A stretch of DNA of 64,000 bases from Furcasterigmium furcatum (lineage: Eukaryota > Ascomycota > Sordariomycetes > Glomerellales > Plectosphaerellaceae): assembly GCA_001599815.1 (NCBI GenBank), contig BCIA01000003.1:4030001-4094000 (forward strand), read 5' to 3'. The position numbers and the translations under genes are program-made. Positions 1-11,700 of the stretch are shown here, piece by piece. Under the pieces are notes generated by a model. The model was not told where the DNA came from. It searched no databases and saw nothing but the letters and a program-made list of their open reading frames with translations. The first letter of the stretch is position 1; each line of letters begins with the position of its first letter.

Positions 1-3000
1 GCGTCTGATGCGGACATGGGATCACGAACTAAAAGCAACGGCCAAGGGTGCTGGTCTGGCTGGTCGGCCTGGCTGGCCTGGCTCTGGCTCTGGTCTGGTC
101 TGGTCTGCATGGGGGGGCACAGCACGGCATGGGCCTAAGGCGGCCAGAGACGGACGGACGTGTCTGTCTGGCGGCCGGGGGGCGTGCGTTGAGCAGAGCA
201 GCGCACCAGCAGCCTCCGATGGGTGAATGAAAGAGCACGGAAACCACGAGCGAGCGTGAGTGAGAGTGTGTGCCAGCGCCAGTGCCATGTAAGCAACCAT
301 CCAGCGAACGAGGAGGAGGGGCGAGAGGAGAGGTGAGGGGGCACCGATGTGAGGGACCGGCCCGGCCTAGGCCAAGGGTATAAGAGGCGAGACAAGACGA
401 GACCTCCTCGCAGACACATGGAGACAAACAAACAGCCGGGAAGTGCATGTAGGTACTTGCTGGATGGACGGACGGCGGCGGAGACATATTAGCATCGGAG
501 GCGGAGGCGTCCACCAGAACATTTAAGTCTGAGGTAGGTAAGGTAGGCAGGCAATTATGGAATAGGCAAGGCAGGTCGAGAACGGCACCCCCCTCCCCTC
601 ACCTCAGACCGTGACCAGACCAGTCATCGGAGGGCAAATACCGGCCTGGCCTAGGGTCGGGGTCCGTGTCCGTATCAAGGTCAGCTTGCACGAGGAATCA
701 CCAGGCGCCCGCGTTTGCTGTCCTGGTGAGTTCTTGGGTAGCAGGAAGAGGGAGGACGTGCAGCGCAGCAAGCACCGGATAACCAGTGCAGGCAGGGATG
801 GATGTCATCGCAGGATGGAGAGTGGAGGGGCGTGGAGGGGCAGCGAGTGGGCAGGGAGGGGAGATAACCACCGGGGTTGCAGGATAAGGAACTTGGAAGA
901 GGTTGGTACCTAGGTAGGTAGGGAGATGGGCAACGACAAGTCAGGCCGGCTGGCCGGGCTTGGTCTAGTTGGTCGACAATGGAAAAGGCAAGCGGGCGCC
1001 GAGTTTGGACGATCATGTAAGTGGGCAGATAAGTATGTATGGGCGGAACTGAAGAGGAACGGAACCTGGAAGTCGATGCATCACCTCGTCACCTTCAGGC
1101 TGCTGCCCGCCGCTCGATGGCTGACCTAGGTGCTGCGGGGTCAGTGGAGGTCAGCCAGCCCAGCAGCCCAGGCGGAAAGTGCCAGTGGATGGATCCATGA
1201 CCCTAGCGCACCTGCTCCAGAAGACCTCGCCTCTGTCCGGGTGTGGTGGGCTGGACGGACGCCTCCGGCTGGCGTTTGCTGGACTCAACTCAAGCAACCT
1301 ACAAACCTAGTACCCGACCTCACTTGTTCACCTCACTCGCCCCGACACGCATGGACGACGCCCAGCTCCGGCAGCAGGTTTCGCTTCCAGCCCACTCCTC
1401 GAATCCGAGATGCCTGTTCGAGTTCCGCCCGAGCTGCTGCTGATGCTCCAGTGGGCAGGCAAGGCGCGCCGCCCGATTGAAACCCCCTCTGTTCCGGGCA
1501 GCACAACCTCCCGGAAACGGCACTTCCGCGTGATGCTCGGCCCCTCAGCCATGGAACTTATTACGACTCGCTCGTCGGGGACACCACCACAATCAGTCAG
1601 GTCGCTCTTCATCATCCCTGCCATCCCCGATGACGACCCGGTTGCTCCATTTCGGGTTGACAGCCCGCATCACAGTCTCACCACTCGGCACCACAGAGAC
1701 GAGCGCGGTCCCTCGTCCAGCTTGCCTTGCTTGCTTCGTCTGGCCGCCCCCTGAGACATTGATTCTGCCCCATGCTTGCTCTTGCTGCTGCTTCTCTCTC
1801 CGGCCGGCATCCATCACATCGATCACATCAGGGCAGGTGCAGCATGCCTGCCACCGCTTCCTGTGGCGGACCAGACCAGACCACCAGCTTCCTGCTCCAG
1901 CGACCGAACAGAGCAGTCGATAGGGTCACACCGCGCTTCCTCGCTATCTATCCAAGACCTCACCCCCCTCAGGCCCCGACGACATGTCTCTCGATTGGCT
2001 CTTGAATTCGATATGGGGCATCACCTGCTCTGCAATTGGTTCCCTCGTGATCCTCTGCCACCCAAATCCTTGGGACGATCATCAGCTAGGCAAGGTCCAT
2101 GGCCATCTGTGCCCTGTTCTGTGTCATGTCAACAGGCAGTTCGGGGCCTGACCTGATCTGACGGCTGGTCATGCCTGCCCCTACGTGCCAGGCGCTTTAA
2201 AACACGGGCGCCGCTGTGCTCGTCGACGAGAGACAGGACGAAGCGGAAACTCAAACTCGGGCCAGAAAGGAAGACAATGTTCTCTCTCCCCAGGGGAGCC
2301 GTGTCGGATCGATCTGACCCCTCATCAGTCAGACACCCGCCATCTCAGATCAAATCATCCGGCCTTGTCTCGCTCTATTCCATCCATATCTAACAACAAA
2401 CCACCCGTCTTTTTCCTTTCGCGGGTAACAAAAAGCAAACGCCCAGCTGCAGGGTCTCTGTGGCCGGCAAACCCATGACAGACACCCACACCCAGTTCGT
2501 CCTGACACCTCGCTGGCCCTGTTGGTTACCCGAGCCAGAGGGGCCTCCTCTTCAGCACACCCCCGGGCGTGCCAGTACGCTGCAAGCACTTAAAACCGAC
2601 CCGCCGCCCAGACGGACCGAGCTGTTTACTGATTCGGATGCCCGCATCCACGGCACCATCGCTTTGCCCTGTCCGCTTCATTCACTGCCCATGAGTCCAC
2701 CCGAGCGAGCACAGGTGACCTCTGGCCGCGACCGTCTGCATGAGCACAGCGCCGAGTCAGGCCGATTCCATTATCGCCGCTCAATCATAAATCACCGCAC
2801 ACAGCCCCATCCTTTAGGTTCTGCTCAGGTAGGTCGTGGACGTTTCTCTGTCGTACTCGTTCTCGCAACCGTCCAGCATCACAGGCCCGGTGTTGATGCT
2901 TGGATCTCCCTGTCCCTGCTCTGAGACAAGGCCGCCCTTCCACGTCTCCCTCCAATGCCCCTGCATATCACCGCCGCAACCGACACGTCAAATGATCGAG

Positions 3001-3900
3001 CGAACACTTGGTGAAAAGGCGGTCATGGAAACGCTGGCAAAACTGACCGGAAATACGTCGTTTGGCTCCACCGCCTGTCGTTGGCGGCCGATATCCAGCA
3101 GGGTGGACTTGAGAGGCGGTCTGCAAGCGTTAAACACCGCGCTGGCCAAACCGATGACCACGGTCCCTCGTACACAGCGTCTTCTGGCCTGCCCAGCCTC
3201 GGTCACCGCGTGATGAAGGCCGACGTCCGAGTGCCGATTCCTGGCCATCCCAGCGCATCGGGAACTAAACATAACAGGCAACTGTTCGCAGGGAGGTGAC
3301 AAGTAGCGCGGAGGTATTGATCACCGCCGGCAGCCGGGTTCTCGCTGCCCAATCTACCAGGCATCCGGTATCGTGGTGCTACGGCGTCTGCATTTCATAG
3401 GTTAGCTGCACCGATTGAGATCAGCAGACGCGGTATCCTTCCATCCCCGTGATGCTGTGAACAGGCGGCCCATAAATACGACTCGGGTATCCTCAAAATA
3501 CAAGAACGCCGCCGCACGTCCCGGATACGCGGGAGGTGTGAATGAGGCTGACAACTTGTCCGTCCAGGCTATGCTGCCTGCCTGCCTGGACAACGCCCAC
3601 TTGTTGGTCACCGAGGATCCAGCGTGCACTCATCACGGACACGTGGCGGGTTTCGTGTTGAGTGCTGATCTGCTAGACACTGGGATGTTGAAAATCGACC
3701 TTGGTTTCCATTTCATGCCTGATGGGGTATCGTGCTACTCTGGAGGTTGAGGGTACTTTGTCCACGCCGATACGGCCGACTGCACTTCCAGCTTCTCATC
3801 ACAGCCTCTCATCCTTGGGGCTGAATCCTGAATTTTGTTACCATACCACTTGTCGAAATGATAACGTGCTCCTTTCCGGCCGTAGAAACCGCCCAAGCAA
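1..3900. other. Gene-free stretch
   Basis: I see no gene here. Both strands carry only short overlapping frames rich in Pro, Arg and Ser, with no recognisable domain and no convincing exon-intron chain. The stretch holds a GGTCTG/GGCCTG-type tandem array near its left end and several copies of a TAGGTAGGTA-like motif (531-553, 905-922, about 1124-1131, about 2827-2833). The right end is the 3' flank of the minus-strand apc2 gene. A gene made of very short exons cannot be excluded. Confidence 0.55.
51..108. repeat. CTGG-rich imperfect minisatellite
   Basis: This is an imperfect tandem array built from CTGGTCTGGC / CTGGCCTGG-like 5-10 nt units, ending in three GGTCT units. It lies in non-coding DNA and no function is apparent. 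Confidence 0.6.
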
Positions 3901-6594
3901 TCACTTCTTCGGCAGCCTGTACTTGCCCCCGGCGAGCTCGAGCTCCTTGCCCGCGATCTTCTCCCCGAGGAACTCCTGCAGCTCCTCGTTGCTCCACGCG
4001 AACCCGTCCGCGATGAGCATCTTCATCATCATGGCCATCTGCGGCAGCGGCATCGCCGGCGCCGAGTTGGTGAGCATGCCCACGATGAACTGCCAGTAGA
4101 CCTGCCTGCGCTCCTTCTCCTGCGCGTCGAGGCCGCTCTTCCCGGGCTTGGCCGGGGACCCGGCGTCGCGCAGCGGCGTCTGGGACTGCTCGGCGCCGGC
4201 GGCTGCATCCGGGACCTCGCCGTCGAGACGCTCGAGGACGACGTATGTGTCCGAGGCGACTTCGCGGAGGACGCGCTGGGAGACCCAGAAGGCGAGGGCG
4301 AGGCGGATGACGTCGTCGTCCAGCTGCAAGGACATGTACAGCTCGTCGACGGTGCGCTGGACGGGGCCGGCGGCGGCATCGTCTTCGCTGTCGAAGGCGT
4401 AGATGACGGCCGCTTCATAGGTCTTGCATTCCTTCTCGATAGACCTATCCTCCAAGTCGAGGTGCACCGTGGCCGTGCCGTGGCTATTTAGCCAGGTCAG
4501 CTTGCGTGATGACTTGAGATGCTCGAATTCGCCGTCGTAGCGTTCCTGGGCCTCGACCACGGGCCTGGGGAGGAGGAAGTGCTCCCGGTCCAGCGTGGGC
4601 CAGAAGAGACGTGACAGGATCTTGGTGTGGTAGAATAGGGGCGCGCCGGCCCTCCTGTCTGGCGTGCCGTGGCGGGCTTGCCGCAAGTTCTTGGTGATGA
4701 CGGCGTCGACTCTCTTCGAGTCCTGGATATCCTTGATCATGACGTCGCAGTTCTGTAGCGCGTGCTCTCCGAACTTCTTCTTCAGCAGGCCGAGGACCTT
4801 GAGTTCCTGGCTAAATTCGCTCTGCTTGGACAAGAGACGCTCCGCGATGATGTTCTGGAACTCCTTGATGAAGATGTCCTGCGCACCGAGGGCGTTGATG
4901 AGCGTGCCTATGACATCCTCCGACTTGGGTCGCTTGTAGTTCACGCCGGCATCAACCGGGTCTGGAACCCAGTGCATGTCATCCCAGTCCAACTCGTCGT
5001 CGTCCGACGCCGAGCGACGCTGTTGTGATGGGTCATTCAGAAGGACTGCAAGCTCGATCAGCTTGCCCTTCCCGGCACCAGCCTTGATCTCTTCCGAACT
5101 GGACAGGAGGCCGGTCACAACGATACGGATCGCGTCGTCCCTTTGACATAGGTACAGCTGGAGAGAATGCACCACTCTGTCAAGCAAGACCTTGGAGTGG
5201 TCCAGGGCGTGGAAAGTGCGGATCATGGAAATGTAGACCTGCAGGATGTCCAACGTCGACCGGCCAGGATGCAAAAGGCGTTTCTGCAGCGCCGCGGAGA
5301 AAGTGTCTGTAAGCTGTAGCCTCCGTTGTGGCGTTGTGACGGCCATGCGAAGGTCGTCGAGTGCATCTTTGCTGTCCGGCCAGTGCAAGACGATATCGAA
5401 CAGCTGGTGGATACGTAGGACTGCCAACCGCCCGATGGCGATATCTTTCCATCGTCCCACGTCCTTCCAAGGAATCACGACGCCTTCCAAGCGGGAGAAG
5501 ACCTCCACCGCCAACCGGGCGTAGTAATCCTCGACCCAGTCGCAGAGAGCGCTGATGCGCTCCGACTGCGCACCAGACCTCACGGTCCGCCGTATCGAAG
5601 AGGTCTTGGGCTCACCAGAGCCCTGCTGCTTCTCCCAGCCTGAAAAAGATGACTTGACATGCTCCACCATGAAGGCATCCAGCATCTCGGCGAAGAGGAC
5701 TTGGAACTTCTCGCCAGCCAAGCCGACCTTCTGCAAGCCTTCGACCAGCCTCTGCACATCCTGTCTCGCCTGAGCCCTGTGGCTATCCTCGCGGGCGCCC
5801 GGACGACGAGACCGCTCTGATTGCGGCTCCGGCTGCATGCCCAGCAACGTCCTCATCAAATGACCCAGCACGGTTCGGAGTGCGGCCGTGAGCGGCGGGG
5901 AGATGGAGTTGCTGATGACCGCATGTAGATCGCAACGGAACTTCTCCATCGCCATGTGGCCTGGGCCTTCTTCCATGCCGCGTAGGATGAGCTGGAGGCC
6001 GTAAAAGTATTGGCGATGGGCTGCCTCGAGGGTGCGTATGCTGCCCTCCACTATCTCCGCCGCGACGTTGGAGTTCTCGCACGCCGAGAGAAGCGGAAGG
6101 ACATGCTGGATGAAATGACGTCGAGATTGCTGTGTGTGCCATGATAATAGGTCTTCCGTGTATGCTGCATGCTGGGCGTGCTGCGAGGGGTATAGCACCA
6201 CTCGGAGGCTGTCGTAGAACTCGTGGTCGAGGTCCTGGGATTCAGACCCCAAGGGCCCGAAGGAATCCTCTGCAGTCACGGAAGCGGGTAGGTGTACCCT
6301 GGACGTCACGACATGCCATGCGCGGTCCCATCGTGCTTGATCGGTGACGTTGGTCGCAGAGAGGAGGGGTGGTGGTGGTTGCGGTGAGCTGGTCAAGGTT
6401 GTTGACATGCTGCCGAGACCGAATCCTGGCTGCTGGCCAGCGCCAGTACCGGTGGCGAGGGGGCCGCCGAACGGTTGCCCCTGCTCCGTGTACCTCACCG
6501 AGGGCGTCGAATACGGTGTTGGCTGGGAGATTTCCGTGTCGAAGACCGACTTGAAGACCTTCTGCCGCTTGGTGTGAAGCCGCGACGCGGTCAT
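3901..6594 (-). CDS. apc2: Anaphase-promoting complex subunit 2 (cullin)
   Basis: This is the cullin-type scaffold of the nuclear APC/C E3 ubiquitin ligase. With the RING subunit Apc11 it forms the catalytic core that ubiquitinates securin and mitotic cyclins. The frame is one uninterrupted exon of 897 residues, similar to other Apc2 proteins. The first ~400 residues are helical cullin-repeat sequence. A cullin-homology block follows at about 530-760, containing RLFWPTLDREHFLLP and a segment on substrate-side beta strands (LTWLNSHGTATVHLDLED). The last ~60 residues form the Apc2 C-terminal winged helix (YWQFIVGMLTNSAPAMPL ... GKYRLPKK). The start is the first ATG of the frame and gives a typical low-complexity fungal N-terminus. 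An internal acidic linker (about residues 510-535) is the only poorly conserved part. The gene is transcribed away from the epimerase-side intergenic region. I am confident of the family. Confidence 0.95.
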   Translation of the reverse strand: MTASRLHTKRQKVFKSVFDTEISQPTPYSTPSVRYTEQGQPFGGPLATGTGAGQQPGFGLGSMSTTLTSSPQPPPPLLSATNVTDQARWDRAWHVVTSRVHLPASVTAEDSFGPLGSESQDLDHEFYDSLRVVLYPSQHAQHAAYTEDLLSWHTQQSRRHFIQHVLPLLSACENSNVAAEIVEGSIRTLEAAHRQYFYGLQLILRGMEEGPGHMAMEKFRCDLHAVISNSISPPLTAALRTVLGHLMRTLLGMQPEPQSERSRRPGAREDSHRAQARQDVQRLVEGLQKVGLAGEKFQVLFAEMLDAFMVEHVKSSFSGWEKQQGSGEPKTSSIRRTVRSGAQSERISALCDWVEDYYARLAVEVFSRLEGVVIPWKDVGRWKDIAIGRLAVLRIHQLFDIVLHWPDSKDALDDLRMAVTTPQRRLQLTDTFSAALQKRLLHPGRSTLDILQVYISMIRTFHALDHSKVLLDRVVHSLQLYLCQRDDAIRIVVTGLLSSSEEIKAGAGKGKLIELAVLLNDPSQQRRSASDDDELDWDDMHWVPDPVDAGVNYKRPKSEDVIGTLINALGAQDIFIKEFQNIIAERLLSKQSEFSQELKVLGLLKKKFGEHALQNCDVMIKDIQDSKRVDAVITKNLRQARHGTPDRRAGAPLFYHTKILSRLFWPTLDREHFLLPRPVVEAQERYDGEFEHLKSSRKLTWLNSHGTATVHLDLEDRSIEKECKTYEAAVIYAFDSEDDAAAGPVQRTVDELYMSLQLDDDVIRLALAFWVSQRVLREVASDTYVVLERLDGEVPDAAAGAEQSQTPLRDAGSPAKPGKSGLDAQEKERRQVYWQFIVGMLTNSAPAMPLPQMAMMMKMLIADGFAWSNEELQEFLGEKIAGKELELAGGKYRLPKK

Positions 6595-7173
6595 GGCTGA
6601 TGTTGTTGCCGTGCCAGGTCGTGGCAGGGGATCATGGGCTGCGGGAGGGGTTTTCCATGGGTAATTTGCTACTCGAGATCAATTCGATCCACACTCGCCG
6701 CGTCGAGTTTCTGGTCTTGTCGTCTCGTGGCCGATATGAGATTTGCTGATGAACAGTCGTTGGTTGTTGTTTACTTCATCAGCTGGGGGCAGATGTTTTG
6801 GGGTGCAAGGATTAGCTGCCGGACGCCAACCTATGGCCTAGTACCCGGCAGGCAGTGGAGGTCCATACCAGTAGGTAGTAAGCGGGCAGGCAGCCTGGAG
6901 GGGTCCAGCACAGCGGCCTGACCCCACCAAATCTACCCCGCGTCCAAAGGCCTCGAAAGTCAATGAAGGCTGCCCGAGGCAAACATGAGCTTCAGAGGAA
7001 TGTGCACGAGTCGCGAACCCATGGAAAACAAAACTTCATGTACCGCATGATTGCATCGTCTATTTGGTCATCGTCATCTAGATCAGCCCATACATACACG
7101 CTCCCTATCCAATTGTGCCCCCCGCCTGAACCCCAAACTCCGTGACCTCGCTCAGCGACTTCCAAGTACTTCT
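6595..7173. other. apc2 promoter / epimerase 3' flank
   Basis: This 579-nt spacer lies between two minus-strand genes. It must contain the apc2 promoter and 5' UTR next to 6594, and the epimerase 3' UTR next to 7173. A GTAGGTAGT motif and the GCAGGCAGGC-like sequence around 6850-6900 are present. No gene is seen. Confidence 0.6.
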
Positions 7174-8096
7174 CTATAGCTTCCCATTGCGCTTGTCGAC
7201 CGTCTCGCGAAGAATGGCGATAACTTCGGCGGGGTCCTTGGCGCCAAAGACGGCGCTTCCGGCAACAATGACATTGGCGCCAGCATCGGCCGCCTGGTCG
7301 ATGGTGCCGGGGCCGAGGCCGCCGTCAACCTCGATGTTGAGCTCCGGGTATTTCTCGCGCAGGGCCTGGACTTTGGGAAGCTCCGAGGCCATGAACTTCT
7401 GGCCGCCGAAGCCGGGCTCGACCGTCATAATGAGGACCATCTGGGGAGAGAGAGATATTGATGTTAGGAGAGGGTCCTTCGAGCGTTTTGGGGCACGGGG
7501 CTGCTGCATACATCGGGTCTTTCCTCCTTGTTCGGGTTCTCGAGGATCTCCCACAGAACATCGACCGGCGTCGCGGGCTTCAGGGCGATGCCGGCAAGCA
7601 TTCCCTGGTCGTGGATGTACTTGATCAGCTCGCGTGGGCTGGTGCGCTCGTCGGACGTGGCCTCGGGGCTCTCGGCGGCGGAGGAGTTGGCGGCTTCGTA
7701 GTGAAAGCAGTAGAGGTCGCAGCCAGCCTGCTTGAACTCCTTGACCCACTTCTTGGGCTCCGCGATCATCATGTGGCAGTCGAAAGTGCCCGTGCCGAAC
7801 TTCTCCGTGGGCTTGTCGACGTGCCCGCGGATCTTGACGACGACGGGCGGGCCAAAGGTGAGGTTGGGCACGAAGTGGCCATCCCTGGCGGGGATCCCGT
7901 CAGCGCCATGTTTGTGCCGTAGCCAGCCAGGCCGGGGCCATCGAGGAGAAACTGGAGTCGCAGGGAGGGCTTTTCCTCACATGATATCGACATGAAGCCA
8001 GTCTGCGCCATTCTTGATCGTCCGGGAGCATTCGTGGCCAAGGTTGGCGAAGTCGGCGGCGAGGATCGAGGGGGCGATGATAGCCTTGGGCGCCAT
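7174..8096 (-). CDS. RPE1: Ribulose-phosphate 3-epimerase
   Basis: This enzyme interconverts D-ribulose 5-phosphate and D-xylulose 5-phosphate in the cytosolic non-oxidative pentose phosphate pathway. Three exons read 8096-7981, 7884-7512 and 7440-7174 and encode 251 residues. Intron 1 (7885-7980) is GTGAGG...CCAG in phase 2 and splits the Met codon of HVDIMDGHFVPN. Intron 2 (7441-7511) is GTATGC...CCCAG in phase 0. Family motifs appear in order: APSILAADFANLGHE at the N-terminus, the metal and catalytic segment VDIMDGHFVPNLTFGP, DCHMMI, the GIALKPATP phosphate-side loop, MTVEPGFGGQKFM and the catalytic-Asp segment EVDGGLGPGTI. Compared with bacterial enzymes there is an insertion rich in Ala, Ser and Glu (about residues 98-115), a common kind of fungal expansion in this loop. 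The start ATG gives the canonical MAPKAIIAPS N-terminus. Confidence 0.95.
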
Positions 8097-8691
8097 TGTG
8101 ACAGATGTGTTGTGGCAAGACGTTAATGGGATTGGACTTGGTCGGAGGCGGCACTGCAGCTTAGTATGCGAGGAAGAGCGACAAGTGGTATCGAGGCAAT
8201 AACTGCATCACTGATGAATCAGCCTCCCAGGGCTGTCATAAAGTTCCTTCCATTGAGGAGGGGACGTTCCTGTGGCTGGCCGGCCGTCCAATCATGTCTG
8301 TTTGATGGCGCAGCCTTGTCCGTGACCCTGGGCTCATCTCTGGTAACTCCTCGGAGAAACGTAGCACCCCCAGAAACGGCAGATAATTGGGTGAAAATTG
8401 AGGAGAGCCCTGATTCACGGGCTCTGGGAATATACCGTCTTATATCGCGGGAGGAATTTACCAATACAAAGCTCAACACCGAGCTTTGTTCTCTCCAACT
8501 GTACTTTTTGTCCGGAGCTCCGCGCCTGCGCTTATCAGATGTCACCAGCCGCGATGCGGCCCCCACTAGCGCCAACACCTGGACACGGAACTCACAGTGT
8601 TGTCTGGCCCATCGCCACACTGTCCTTAGCGCCACCACAGCCGGCGACGCCGCGCGGGGGTGCAACCACCATCACAACTACACGCTTCCGC

Positions 8692-8721
8692 GTTGTGCAC
8701 AATCCGTTCGTTGTGCACAAC
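8692..8721. repeat. Duplicated TTGTGCACAA palindrome
   Basis: Two copies of the perfect 10-nt palindrome TTGTGCACAA start 18 nt apart and are each preceded by CG. They lie about 600 nt upstream of the epimerase start. The arrangement resembles a paired site for a dimeric DNA-binding protein, but this is inference from symmetry only. Confidence 0.4.
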
Positions 8722-11700
8722 CAACCTCAACGACAAGGACATTATCATTAGGACGACGACGATTGCTGCCCTCTTGGTCATCCTGCAGACTCGGAAGACG
8801 TCATGCCAACACGCTTTATCTACAGACATCCTCCATCCGTCTAGCCCAAAGTCCCACAACGACGCAAGTGAGCCGTTTGTCGCTTCGCGGCTTGGCAAGA
8901 GACCATTCAAGATGACGCGAGCTGCTAGGTATCAGAGACCACCTGCCGGCGCTTGCCAAGAACCTCCCTGGACGTGTGGGCGACCTCGATCTGGGCACGG
9001 AGTCCGGCTTCCACTCTTCCACCGAGCAGGCGAACTAGGTCGACTACGTCAGAGATCTGACGGCCGGTCCTGCTAGTTGACTCAGTGAGCAGCATGGCCG
9101 GTATCGCTCACGACACACGTTCGGGGCTCAGTCTCAAGCAACTCCTCAATTCCGGGAAACGTGCTCATCCTCCATACCTACTACATCCAGGCTGCGGGAG
9201 ATATCGCCCTTCTCCACGGACGGCTCACCCAGAGGAACGGACAGTTGGCGCCAGCATGTAATTAAGTACGCCCTGACCTTCCTATCACGACGACCAATGC
9301 GACACAATGCAAGACCCTGCTCCCTGGATGCGCGGTGTACATAATGCAATCCTATCTCTCGGATCCAGATCCCCGCACCTGGGATGGGAAGGGAAGGGAG
9401 AGTTGACTGCAAAGAGACACTGGCAACGACTGAAAGCGGACAGGGTGACGAGACTCAAAACAAGTTTCCTAAGCGCTCCATTGCGACTCAAGCTGCTGCA
9501 CGTGGGCTCGAGCCCCCTCCCATCCATCCATCGCTTGAAGGTGCATAGGGTCTATTTCCATTGGGCCATGATCAGCGACGCGCCAGAGCGGCCTGCGGCG
9601 ATCTGGACGACTCGGTCGCAGCAAACCGGGCACGGAGCCAAGGAACTCATTCGCCTTGGGTGGCAGCCGCAGACGCGGCAAAGGGACTTTTGTTCACATC
9701 CCGGGAAACCTTGTCGACGTGACAGTGACGGGGCTCCACTCAAGGTCAAACGCCGGAAGCATGTTCATCGAAGTCAGGGCATCCCTGGGGAACGTCGTCT
9801 ACTCGCTAGCCTGACACGCTGCTGGTAAGAAACAAGCGTATACGAGTATCCGGCAGTCATACTCGCGCGTCTGCGGCCGGCAGTTGGGCGAGAAGCAACG
9901 AGCAAAAATAAGAGACGGGAGAAGGCACTGACAAAGAGTTCCGAATCTGCCTCGCTCGTTCTGAGACAAGGTGACAGATAGGCCCCTGCCCGGAAATCTT
10001 CCATGCAGCATCTTGAAGAGTGCAGCTCGGCCTACGACACGGCGAGAGCGTCCGTCTAGTCCACAGGGGCCCCATGCCGGTCTCTCGCTAAGAAAGCCAT
10101 CTCTTTCGCTGAGATCCCTCCCCTCGTCGCAGTGTGCAATCTTTGCGGGCTTGAGCACAATTTCACGGCGCCCAGGCGATCGAGTGCAAGTCATACTATA
10201 CCTTGTTGGCCCGGGATATCAGTCGATTGGGGGCGGGATGGACGGCTAGGCAAGCAGCTATTCTCATTGAGGCTGTGCGAGTAAGTTGTATTCTAACCCC
10301 AGCAACCCAGTCCCCCTCCCTCCCCTCTCACCTCATCACCTCCCGGCATTACTGTCAACGAAACGGTATTGTACTTGACACGTTGGCCACGTAATCGGAT
10401 TCCAGCGTCTGTTTGGTCCTGCTCCCAACAAGCCAGCCGACCAACCCACCGACGATCTCTCTCTTCTCTGGTACTCCCGGGCCCCAGGCCCCGGAAAGAT
10501 GCCCCATTGCCCCAACCCAGGAGTTGGTTGCTCTGCGGCGGCGGCAACAGCACCTACCAGTCCGGGAACTGGAAGATCAGATCAGTTAGATAACCAAGAC
10601 GCACCAGGCGGCGCCGGCGCTGGCGGGCGCTTGATTTGATCATCATCGACACGGCGCTGCGATGGACCATCCGCGCTACGCCCGCCCGCAGTTGCAGGGC
10701 CCCCAGAAGAAAAGCCAGCCAAGCCCAGGGGTCAGAGATTTCGTACGGCCACGCCCTCTAACCAAAATCCTCCCTCCTTGAAGCCACCCCTGGAGGTCTT
10801 GCCCGCCGGCGGGGAAAATACAGGGGAGATGCTGGATCGAGAGCACGTGTCGGGCGATTCCAAGACGCCTCGCCCCCCCTTCCTACAGCGGGAACTCCTT
10901 GAAGTCCCGTTCGACATCGAAGGCCAATCTCAATGCCGTACGTGTGTGTGTACTACCTGGTACACTGGCGCCGCGACTCCGCAGAGCGTCCGTGGTTTCT
11001 CGAACGACTTTCGAGAAGAGCCCAGGCTTCCATTCGGCGTTTCTCGACGCCTCCCCTGCCACTCTCCCTCACTGTCTCTCTCAGCCTCTCTCTCCCCCCT
11101 GCCCGCCCCCGGAGGCGCTCCGCCTGTTAGTCTGACTGCCTGTCAAGCGGTACCACGTCGCGCAGGCGAAGGCCCGCGGCCGTGTCTGTGTAACAGACGG
11201 ACGCAGCCCTACGGGATCCCCTTTCTGGGACCGACGGATACGCCGTAATGTCTCGGTGGGCAAATCGCCTGACTACGCACGCGCTAGGGCGTAGCGTTGT
11301 ACCAGAAGCAAGGAGAGCAGGACCCGTTGAAGATGAACCCGCCCCGTGGGCCGCCGCCGTTCGCTGATGGTCGCCCAGCCCTCCACCCCAAACTGCCCCT
11401 CGTGCGCTGATCATCCATAACGGGCAGAATGGGGGGAGTGGGGGCGTGGTACCAGAAGAGGAACACCGTTTCATCGTGGCTCGCCTAAGCTGTTAAGGTA
11501 TCTCCCCCTGGGTCCGTGGTGTTTAGTGCGCTGTACCTACGTTGGTAGTGCGCCCGTCGCTCCCGGGCAGACCGCGACGGTCAAAACGAGCCGGACGGAA
11601 AGGTAGCTCATCAAGGTCGCCCGTTGCTTGTGCGCAGCTGCCATCTCATGTCTGGCTCTTCGTCACGTCGCTCGCCGGGGCGCCACCACATCCCGCGAGA

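Noticed and set aside
29..514. 161-codon minus-strand frame in the first 0.5 kb
   Set aside because: It is Ser/Pro/Ala-rich, overlaps other open frames in the same low-complexity GC-rich DNA, and shows no domain or splice structure.
8166..8915. 249-codon plus-strand frame
   Set aside because: No domain, no start context, and its composition matches neighbouring non-coding frames.
9078..9084. TGACTCA element about 980 nt upstream of the epimerase
   Set aside because: A heptamer of this kind is expected several times by chance in 64 kb, and the gene is not an amino-acid gene.
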